Source: Trachythela sp. YZ-2020 (Eukaryota > Cnidaria > Anthozoa > Malacalcyonacea > Clavulariidae). Taken from it: 64,000 nt of DNA. A program made the position numbers and the translations under genes. Below, one piece after another: positions 39,001-51,000 of the stretch. Positions within the stretch are counted from its first letter, which is position 1; every line of letters starts with the position of its first letter. Below the pieces are notes generated by a model, which saw only the letters and a program-made list of their open reading frames with translations, was not told the DNA's origin and made no database searches. The stretch lies in assembly GCA_016169945.1 (NCBI GenBank), contig JADLSH010000164.1, positions 372,001 to 436,000 on the forward strand, written 5' to 3'.

Positions 39001-42000
39001 CTTTTATTGGTTTGAAATGTGTTCAAGTCGTCGCAGGGCAATAAGAATACCGTATTGCCCGTGGGCAATACGGGAAAATCCTGCCTCGTCAGCGACCAAT
39101 CAGATTGCGAGATTCACCAAAACAAGCACTTGCCATATAATAAATATATATATTTACTGTGTACAAAGGTACCAGAAAGCTTAGTGGTTTTTTACAACCC
39201 TTTAATGCAGATTATGGCGTCAAAATCCTTACACTTACCATAGGTTTTGTAACGTTCCGGATTATATAAAGAAGCAAGTTGTCCTTGACAAACTTTAAAT
39301 CAGGGCGCCTATATATAGGGCGGTGCAACGGCTGTGATTTTTTTGATCGACGTGTGATGCGGCAGTAGCCTGGGGCGAGCATGTTTTCGCCCGAAAATCC
39401 AAGCAAAACAGATTTTCATTTTTTGACAGTATTTGTCGGTTTTTTTCTCATTTCTTTATAGGCCGTCAGCTAGTGCACCAAAACGTTCAGTTTCATTGGA
39501 CACCTCGCTAAGCTAAAAGAACTTCGCTAAGCTAATATATTCTGATAGATTAAAACACGCTGAATCCAAATCTAAAAAGTTCTTGTCGATATACCCTGCA
39601 GTTTTTTTGTATTTCTCGATTGAAATCTTAAAAAATTCACTGTTTTGAACTACGTTTATTAGCAATTCCGTGAAAAACTCATCGTTCAAAAAGCGTTTCG
39701 TAAGAATCAGACCAATAGTCTGCATGCCGCCTACAACTCGGGCATATCTCGGGTCATTTTAAGATAGACAAAATAGTGATGTACAAAACATTTGTAAACA
39801 AAATGTTACGTATTTAATTCATATCAGGTTTCCGATAAAAATAACCATGTTTTTTTGACAGCGATGAAGCGTAATATAGAAACCGAGTAGAGCTTCGTGA
39901 AGATATCGAGGGCTTTGCAAGGCATATTGACAATGGATAATGTAGTTTTCGACGGGGAAACGAAGGCCAACACGAGGATACTTTCCTGACATTAGCGTTC
40001 GCCCTACTTCGAATACGAAGATCCGTTTAAATTTTCTGATGCGCTAAAAAAATTGACGGAGAGAAGTTATTTCCTTGTAGTTTGTGCGACAAAGTCTGCG
40101 AAGGATGGCCTATAACAAAGGTCAACAAGGTCTGACAAAACACACGAAATCAAAACACTTGCCACTTGGGAACACACAACGAATTGACTATTAAAAAAGC
40201 TTGGCTTATATATCTTCTAGTTTAATAAATATCATTGCTTCAATAAACGATGCAATTGTGTTTTGGCAAAGCACAAGAATACTATAAATAATCTGAAGAC
40301 TCTATATTTATTATCCATCTGCCACGCCGTTTGATAAGGTTTTATATCACCAGTAAAACATCAGTTGAAAGCATGTCAACAGGGCAGAATAGCCCAACCG
40401 AATATGGACGTGAGAATACAGACGTGAATCGTGTCATATATATGCATATATCTCCTCTTTTGAATACAGAGGGTTTGTGCAAGGTGTTGGTACCTTGAAC
40501 GTTCTTATCTCAAGAAATGAACAGTACCAGACAATATTGCAATTTTGTTTCAATTGGAATTGTTTTATTTACAATTAATAATCAGTATTTACAAAATACA
40601 TTACATTATTACACCCTATCATTGTTTTGTTTGTTTAAAATACCACATTTATTTTCTCGACAAGGCTTTCGATCTGTAAACCCTGATCTATATCTGTCCA
40701 AATAATATACATTATATTGTTTTGCAGTATTTGCACTGATGTATATGTGGCAAAATTAAGGTTTGCTTTTCTATTGCTGCTTAACAAGTTAACAGGAGGC
40801 ATAATAGATGCGGTAGTCTACCCATTATAAAATTATATAATAAATCTGCCTCACAATTAGGCACTTTGGTTTGCTGTGCCACCTCAAAATTCTGAATACA
40901 GCAATCATATGCTCCAGCCACACAACAATGTAGCAACTGATGGTACAAGACACCTGGGTACAAGACACCTGGGTACAAGACACCTGCAGCTAGAGAGTTT
41001 CAAGGGCTGTTCTTGATGAGGTCTTGGTGGTGCAGAAGCTACAAATCTAGGGCCAAGGCTGCAAAACTGTTTCCAAGGGCATGTCAAGAAGCAGTCAGGG
41101 TCACAAAATTGACCAAATAGATATTAAAAACAATGAAATTTAGGGGATAGATTTACAGAGTATAAAAATAGGTCCGCAAAGCGTACATGTATCTGCTCAT
41201 GCGTATTTGCATAATTGTATAATGATGTCAAAGCACGAGGTCAATGTCACTCAATGAGTGTACCGTTAAAAAACTGTGCACAAAGGGGATGAGGGCCTTA
41301 GTCGTCTTACACAGGGTTTTATGAAGCGTGGGGGAGCGTGCTGTACACATGGGGAAAATAGGGGATTTGGAAATGCGACCGCGCAGGGAAAGATCTAAAA
41401 ACGTTGTGTGAGACTAGAAAAAATGCTCAAGAACGCACGCACCCCGCACGCTCCACGAAACTAAGTGTAAGACGACAATATATGTTTTAAAACTCGCAAC
41501 CCTCTGCGGGGGAGAGTGGGAGCAATGTTTAGAACAATTGTCGAAACCTTCAGATTTTAGTCTTTTATACTTGAGAATAAAGGTTGTATATAACACCACT
41601 ATTTACACACCACATATAAATATTACATACCATCAACTCATTTAGTCCCCGTAGTCACAGTTTGCGATTGGAACGAAATGCCAAGCTGTGCTTATATCTT
41701 TATGCCAATCAATGTCAAAAGTATAAGGTGATGTTGACTATCGAAATGACAATGACGAATTTGGCCCAAATAGTGTTGAGAATAAATATTACATTATTTT
41801 AATACTTTTATGAGTGAACTTTGTCGAAATATAAGCTCGAATAATGCAGGATATTCGTACAATATTTAAAAAGGCTTACCTTGTTTCCTGATTCAAATGA
41901 CATTGATATATAGCAGGTCAAGTTGAGTAAATACTTTGTGTAAATTGGCGATCATTTCCACAGCGTAAAATGCTATCAACCACTTCCAATACTCCCTAAA

Positions 42001-45000
42001 AATACTCCTTCGACTCTTGCCATGTTCAAAACAGTACAGAAAATTAAAATTATCGTTGGTTTGTTGGATAATTTGCACCGTCAAATTTAAAATTTTACTC
42101 ATGTTTACAATTCTCGCCCTTCAGTAGTCCGCCATCTTGAAATAATCAACATCAATCCAGTTATACATCGAGATCAAAGAGTAACAATATAATTACGTCA
42201 TTTTAAGCTAGCGGTCACTGATTCGTCAAACGAGGTGTAAGCTAATCGGTGATTGGCTGATATAAGCTCGTCGCTGAATGGCTACAAGCTTAACACACTC
42301 TTACTCGCACGATGGCAATATATCTGCATTCGCAGATACAAAAACTGTTTATATCAAAGCACATCCCAGGTGTGCTAAAACTTTTACATTGAGAAATCTC
42401 TGGTTCTGCATTGACCATACATAGTAGTAAGACTTTTGGGATCTTAAAAATACATAAAACAAATATGCTCTATAATTTAGAACTAATAAACACTGTGTAT
42501 GTATATTGCAGTGAACAATGAGGAGTATAAATAATATATATAGACATAGTATTTAGACAAAGCGCAAGCGTATAATATTATAAAGATAAAAACTTGCTAG
42601 AACAGCATGATATTGTCATTATTCTTGATGTCAAGAGCAGCAGAACCATTCTTTAGTTAAAAGCTTTCCGTTTGCGCTGGTATCTTGAACGCTAACGTCC
42701 TTCGCGTTGTCTACTTGTTGAGCAGCCATAAAAGCATTCTTTTGTCCTGTCATAACTTAAAACTATCGCTTAAATGTAGGAATACAAATATACAATAGAA
42801 TACATCTGAAATTCGAAGTTTAATTACGTGAAACAGGCAGAATAACCGAAAATATGCAATATGATCTTTCTCGCACATTGACAAATGCATAAGAAAATAA
42901 AAACACATGCCTCAAACAGCTGTCGCCTGTAAGTCGAATAGCGACCGGCAGATAATCGGCGCATGTTCATACAGGAAGTATGGTTTTTGAAAGATGTGTT
43001 TTCGCGAAACTGCTAATAAACATAATCACGCGACAGTGAATTTTTAAGATTTCAATCGAGAAATACAAAAAAACTGCAGGGTATATCGGTAAGAACTTTT
43101 TAGATTTGGATTCAGCGTATTTTAATCTATAAGAGTAAGTTATTTTATTTTAGCTTAGCGAGGTGTCCAATGAAATTCGTTTTCTAGCCATCTTTTGGTG
43201 CACCAGCTGACGGCCTATTACTTATGAGAAGAAAATTATTCAAGTTTATACAATATATTTTTGGTGTAGAAACCGTTGTGAGAGAGATTTAATGTGGAAT
43301 ATTGTCCTTGATAGCTCTTTGCCTTTGGCTTTCCCGATTTCCATGGCGGCGAAAATATATTTTTACAACGATGTTATAACAGCACATTAGAATGCGGGTA
43401 TGTCGAAGTTTATTTGCTTAATATCTCATCCTTATATTTTAAGAGTTTGTTCCAAATCGAAGTCTATTCTTAGGACATATCAAGCCTGAAAACCGGATTG
43501 GCCAAACTGATCGATTAAACTTTTTAATGACTTGCTTATGGCATTCACAGCAAAGGACTGGGGTTTTGTTGTTAAAAACGTGTGTTTATTTTGAAAACTA
43601 ACATGCATAACCATTGACCTTTGTTAGCGTTCGATAGAAGAAACATTTAGCTTCCACAGTGTATCCCAGATTGCAAAAAGGATAGCGCGAAGGAATCAAC
43701 CTCAAAATGTTATATTTAAGCAAAAATTAAGAGAAGTAGCTACTTGTCACCTATCACTCCTAAAAAATTTACGGAGGGGGTAAACTTTTAACCGACAATG
43801 CGCTCAGTATATTTGCAAAAATTGGATTTTTCATAAATTGAGCCACAAAGATGATCGGTTTGGTAAATACATTAATCCTGTTTCAACAGTCGTAAAACTT
43901 AAGCCACACATTAAGCCACACATGAGGGGTGAGGTGATATCAGTTTTATCGCTCGAGGGACGATATCATAATTGTCACGAGTGAGCGCAGCGACCGAGGG
44001 ACAATTGTAACATCGTCACGAGAGTGATAAAACTGATATTACCGAGCCCCTCGTGTGATAACCTGTTTATTACATATACTTGTGCCTTTATCAGGCTTCA
44101 AATATGGGACATATTAAAGAATGAGCTTCCTTTACCAAGGCTTTTCAGATCATTTTGCTTGGCTTTAAGTGCTTCTCGGGCTTTGTTGAACAACGTGAAG
44201 GGGATTTAACTCGTTGCTCAGCCGGGGTAGTCCTTTTCTCTTACGTATCGATTAAAAGGAGCGAAGTTATCTGTAAAGACAGAGGTTCGTACTTCTCTCC
44301 GTCCGGTTTTCGTATTTTAACGAAAAGCCATGAAATTGTCCATAACCTCCGGTCTTATGACTTCTAAGACGTCCTCCGTATTATGTTTTTCCTTATTCTA
44401 CCCCTGACGTTCTTATTTGGTATTTGAAATTTTATTTTCAGCAATAAACTAGTCTACTGACACATTCTGAAATCTCAGAGGCGACGGCCATCTTGAATGT
44501 TTTGAGCGGGACAAAAAGCGATATCAGTGACAAAAAACGATATCAGTGACATATCGTTTTTATGTCATCCTGTTATCGCCCTGATAAAGGCACAAGTACA
44601 TGTGATAATTAACACTTATTGACTGGGACCGAGGGAAACAGTATGTTTTGTGGACCCGAGACCGTCGATTCAAAGGAAAAACAAAGTAAACAGCAATGTA
44701 ATTTTGCTTGCATTAGCGTAAAATTGCTTGAGCAGGTTGTCAAGTGAGCATGTTTAGATTTTCAAACGCTGGTGAAAGATCCTTTTCTACACAATAACAT
44801 CTCAGTATTTTTATCGCTTGTTTTGTAGCTTTCTTTGTTAATGTGGAGTCTTTATTTGCCAGCAGAGCATCGATTTCATTGTCAGTTCTGCTTGCATACC
44901 TTTCCATTTTGTTATGAAATACTTAATAACTTCGGAACAAAATTCGCGCTCTTTTGTGGTCAAGGTCAGGCGTAGACCAAGGTTGACCAAAGGTCACATT

Positions 45001-48000
45001 TTCACGTGATGACGCACATGATTTTTTTCGTTATTCCCGGTGGACAACGTGTTATCTCCCTCTCAATCGACTGCGGGGGAGACAGCTTAATTTCGTCACT
45101 CTCACGTGACACACTCTCTACCAATGAAACACTAGGAAAAGGGAACTTTGACAATTGGTATATAATAATAGTATTTACCAAAGAGAATGCATGATTACTT
45201 GAAAAACAGTCAGAGATATCAGAATTGCTATAAAAACCATGAGTAGTATAATTAAAATTACTGTCAGTTGGCATATTTAAATCGACATCCAAGTTTGTTA
45301 GATGACATGCATTATCAGCATAATTAATACTCAAAGATGGTACTGAGATCATGATCATCAAAGGCATTAAAAGTACCATTGGGACAATTAGGACAAGCTA
45401 AATTACTACAGTTACATTAAGTTCCTGATCTTCCATTCTAGGTTTGACTTCTACGCTCGTTGTTGATCTTGGTAAGACCAGTCATACAGCTTATGTGAAT
45501 TGCAAGAGGATTCCTCGGTTGCTCTTAAGAATACTCTACCTCTAGATGTCCAAATGAATTTAAAATCCACTTCTTTCTTCACTTTTAGAGATTCATTGAA
45601 AAGTTCACGGTTCATAACAGTGAGACTTCGGAAATGTATAAATTATTATCGACTGAATATCCCAAATCTCGAGACGTCTTTCCTTTGAGGTTCATTCTTG
45701 CCCGATAAAAGTCATGTCTTGTATCTCGCCTGATGAACTTTACAATTATGGTAGGCGGTTGGCTGGGTTTCTTGCTCTAAGATTTCTACTGGGGCAGGCG
45801 GTGACTAACTGATATATCACTGTCCTCAACCTTTACTCCCATAAGTTGACCAACCTCTTTTACAATATTATTCGTAGATTCAGAAGGGGCAGTTGACTGC
45901 GGAACTCCTCGAATTTCCACACACTCCCTCCGGCCATATTGCTCCAAGTCGTTGTTTGCCTTTGTGACAGACCGTAGCGAAATTTCCATGCTTTCCAACG
46001 CTTTCTTCATTACTTGATTCTCATTTCGAAGTTGTTTATTTTCACTTTCATAAGCTGACATTCTCTTCAGCAAATCATCGTATTGCTTTATTCTCATAAA
46101 ATTTAAAACCTCCGTTACCTTGGCCTATCGACTGATTTATTTAATTCGGTAAACGTTTGCTTAAAAGGTTCTAGTTTTTGATCAAGTTTCTTCTCCAAGA
46201 TAGAGATTAATTGCTCACTACTGATGATAGACATATTAACGACAAAAATTATATAACAAAACCGGCAGAAAACACAATGCTTTAAAACCAAGAATTTTAT
46301 GCATTACTACTCTTTACACTAATAAAATGGTTGTGTTTCATAGGAACGTGCGTAACTACAGTACACAATACATACAACAATAACACTATTTAACAATTAG
46401 ATTATGAGCTCAAGATTTCTATGAGGTGATAGTTGATGAGGGCGAAGCCCGAATGAACTATCATCTCATAGAAATCGAGAGCGAATAATCTAATTGTTTT
46501 AGTAGAAACCAGGAAGAAAACAGTATTTCAAAACGTTTTTCATAATTTATTGAAATAAATTTGTTAAAAATCGCGCTGAAGAGATGGCTGTTTCGCTACT
46601 CGCTATCTATCGACAATTAGATAGCGAGTAGCGTAGCCAATCAAATTACAGCATTTGCAATAGTATACTAGTATGATTCTACTAATTACATATAGATACA
46701 CTAATAAATATACAGTGAAAGGAAAAGTAGATTTACATACACAATGTAAGTGTATTGCTTCTGTTAATTATTTCATTTCTATTTAATCGATCTTGATTAT
46801 TCCAGATTTTTGCGGCTCTATTCGGCTTGTGCAGTCACGTGAGAATATTACGTCATGCTATATAACCGGCAATTTGGAGGACAAATCGTGGATATCACGA
46901 AGTGCCGTTTTCGTTTATATCTTGCGAAATACCAAGAGTTATAAGATAATCTATACCTCTCTAGAATCCTTGAACAACGATGAGTATTTTGGTGTGTAGT
47001 TTGTTGCTTTAGCATGTCTAGAACTCGAGTTATTCAGGAAAGTTGACGTACGTATTGAGGTCGACAATTTATTGTCAGCCATGTTGAATTTGATTTAATT
47101 AGTTTGAATTTATCCAATGAAAATGGTGGAATTTGCCCCCCAAAAAACAATTTCGAGTTGTGACGTCACTTGCACAAGGCGAATAGCTAAAACTTCTCTT
47201 CATTGTATTTGTTTTAGGTTTTGAAAGCATCAGCATCAGGCCATTATTCCGTAGATCATAAATCCTATTGTCTTGGATTTTTGTTTGGGCATATAGCCAT
47301 AAGTCAAATGAGAATGAAAACGTTTATGCTTTATATTTCTAAATATTATATATCTTTCGAGACTATGTTTCCTTCAAGACTTCAGTGAGGAAGAACTGCA
47401 GATTGTTTACTTTCATAACGATATTTTCATTATTATATTATCCATGGGCATGGCACTACTGCACAGAAATGTTACTGTTATGCGAAAAAATCTCGGTACT
47501 TTTGCCTTTGGGCGCACGATTACTGCTTATAAATTACTGCTATACATATAATAACAATTCCGCGTCTGCTATCATGCTATGTAAACTTAAGTTTTATAAG
47601 TATGCCGAATTAATGTACTTTATTACTTTTGTGTATTTGCAAATTTCGACTATACAAACAACTTATGACCGCGGCAGTTTCTATACATTTAGGCAAGAAC
47701 AATTATGCACTTTATTATGTTCATTTTGAAATCAATGGCATTTCTTGCGATCTGATTGGTCAAAAATAGTGCGATTAATTCCCAAATCGCATCATCTTGA
47801 GTATTAATCGCATCATTTTTAAACCAATCAGATTGAAGCTCTGCACCACAACAACCAATCAGATTGAATGATAGAATTCAACTAGCCAATCAATTTAAAG
47901 AAAAATGTGCTCTGGCAAATGACCAAATCTGTTCACCATAAATTGTCAATAGTCAATACTCTAGACTGCATTACTGCAGTTTTTTTCCCATAAAAATCAA

Positions 48001-51000
48001 CATAAGGCAAGTCAAACTTAAATTAAAAGAATATCAAATATTTTGAATGAAACATTGTCAAAATGTCAACAAAAACAAGTTTCATTTGAGCAACAGCCAC
48101 CACTGAACACAAAGCTGTCAAAGGCACAATGTATTAAAATATGGAATGATCGATTGTAGTGTCAATGTTTGAATGCACAAAATCACAAGAAACGTTTATC
48201 AATTTACATGTAAAGTCTACGATATCTTTAAACTTACTTTTGCGGTTTTTATTTCTAAAAATCCACTCACATTTTGCTTGCTTATACTGAGTCTTTTAAA
48301 GTTTTTGTCAATTTGTCAAATTACAATTCATGTTGTTGCTATGCTACGGCATTTCAGTGGAGTATCGTGGGTGTGTCAATTGTAAACCAAGACTACTAAG
48401 AATATCGCTTCCGGTTTAAAAAATTATTTAGATTTCAAAATGAATATAATAAAGTGGAAATTGAACTTCGTGTCGTGTAACTTTGGTCTGAAATCAAACG
48501 CGTGATTACAAAATCGCACGACCGCGAAGCGGGAGACCAAATTGCACTCAACTCAGTTCAATTACCATTATAAATTGCAGGCACCTCACCTTAGATTGCA
48601 GATGCAATTCAATGAAATCTGTGTCATAATCGTCACTAACCAAATTGGCAACATTGTATAATTATATAATATATCGCATGATTTGTGGCAAAACTCGTGA
48701 TATAAAGCAAAGGTCTACTTTGAAATATAATTTTGTTTTACATATCTGCAGTGCAAGTGATATGTGACATTGTATCTTTGAATCTGTCCTGTATAATAAT
48801 ATATTTCTATAGATCTCGCCCATCCTTGCTCGCAATAGTTGTTTTTATTAAAAGCAAAAATGCATGCGCAATAACCTTTATCACATTGTTGTCCAAGTGG
48901 CAAGTGTTCCGGTGGGGCGAAGACTCAAAATGGCCATCAAAAGGAGTGGCTTCCTCGTGTGTCTTAGCTGTAAAATTGCAAGTGAACAATAAATGTGTCA
49001 ACTTAAAAACCATAAATAATTATTTTTTACAAGCTCAAGAAATAGTGTCATGCAAGAAAATGAACCAAAGGAGACTGGCGATAAATTTATCGTGTAAAAA
49101 ATTCTCAAACGGAACCATGCAAGGATATTTTTCGTAGGTTAATTTAATCCACATTTTTGTCCATATCTTTTTTTTGCGCAACATCAAAAATTTTTGCGTA
49201 AACAATAATTAAACCTTATCATTTGCTTGAAAGATTAAGGGCAGTAAGACCCTTATATTCCTGGGAATTTGCTTATATTTTTGGTCTAAACTTATGTAAT
49301 TGATAATTTTGCACGAAGTGCTCGATACATCCCCTTACAAACAAACGATTTTTTATTTCATTTTTATTTATTTTTATACGATAGATGTTAGAGGACTAAT
49401 TTATAGTCAGGCAGATAGAGGGGGAAAAACTCACCATATCGAGGGGCAATTTCTTTTTATGATAGAAATTTTCTTCTAAACCTCCCCAATCCATTTCTGG
49501 ATGTCGGCGAGTCCAATTTTTCGAACGAGACTACAAAACGCCATTTTGTTTACGAATTCCGCGGGAAGTGAGCCCTCGGTATTTCTGTCCAGCGCCAACG
49601 AAGATACTTCAAGTATGGTAAATGTAACGCCTAAATCATTTCTTTGCATGTACTGCAAAACAGGAGATTATATTTTGAAAATTCTCGCGAAAAGATGTAA
49701 TTTTTTACATTTGGTTTATAACAAGAAGCATATAACGGAATTTGAAGTTCATTTCGCCGGCGGACACGCCGGCGGCAACGCCCCTATCTTACACACTTAC
49801 AAAACCAAAAGGGGTCGGACAACAGTATGTGGATAACCTAAGTTTGAAGTGAACCCCCATTATTTTTCAAGTGATGTCACATTGGTTAGAGTTAAATATG
49901 TTACTACCCATAAAAACACGCTGAAAACGTTTGTATTCTTCAGCCAACACTTTTGAGTCTATGAAATGTCTGCACTACGTCAAGGGAATCCGTCTATACA
50001 GGGTGCACTCTCCTCCGCAGAGGCTTCTTTGTTTTTTTCAGTTAAAATTTTTTTTTAATAAAATCAAAGGAAATATATAGTTTTCGTAGCGGAAGTAATA
50101 ATGGCATTTTTCGTGGTGGAGGGTAATAATGGTAAAGTAGGGACAGTAGAGGACATGGGGGGGGAGGCGAAGGGGGAAAAGGAGGAGAAGCCTCTGCCAT
50201 ATAATGTTCGGTTCTCAGGGATTTTGATCGGTTCTCGGGGATGACCGAATTGTGAGGTGAAAACGACATTATAGTTGAGGATTTGGAATTGCCACTTGAT
50301 AATTTAAGTCTTGAAGGTAAGTAGAATGAATTTCACGTTATTTTGAAGCTATTTTATAATATATATTGATCATGTGAAAGGTCAAAGGTCGCCATATTGT
50401 GATATTTGCATGTCGATGTATGCTTTCTTCAAAAACGGCTTGTATACTTTAAGTTATAGTATGATTTCATTGTATATTTTGACTTTCTTAATGCTAGTGT
50501 TAGTCTTTTAAACCAATATTTAGACATGACAAAATGCTTTTTGTGTCAGCCGTGTTGAATCATTCACGAGCAAGAACTAGTGCCAATCTCTCACGGTAAT
50601 TTGGCGCCATTTTTAAAACATTATATGGCAGAGCCTTACGAAACTTCCATCTTCCCGTCATACTTAGCGCCCCTAAAAATTTATTTTATTTTTTACTTTA
50701 TTTTTTACGTATAAAGGCTCTGCGGAGGAGAGTGTACAGGGTGTATAAAAAAAAACTGAACAAAATTGAAATTGCTCTCAACTTCGCGAAGTGGCTCCAG
50801 GTACGAAGTTTTTTATTAATATATATTGTTTGGGTATTTATAATGTAGAATAAACTAAAAAATTCTGAAAGTTACATTTTTCAAAACCCAGGGCCTTTAC
50901 CTAATTTGCATATTGTCTAGACAATATGCAAATTGTCTAGACAATATGCAAATTAGGTAAAGGCGTAAATTAAGCATGCAAAAGCTGATTTTTTCTTAAA

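Noticed and set aside
41893..42102. Minus-strand ORF beside a good donor (AACAAG|GTAAGC)
   Set aside because: The ORF stops before the donor, and the frame that reaches the donor has a stop and no acceptor.
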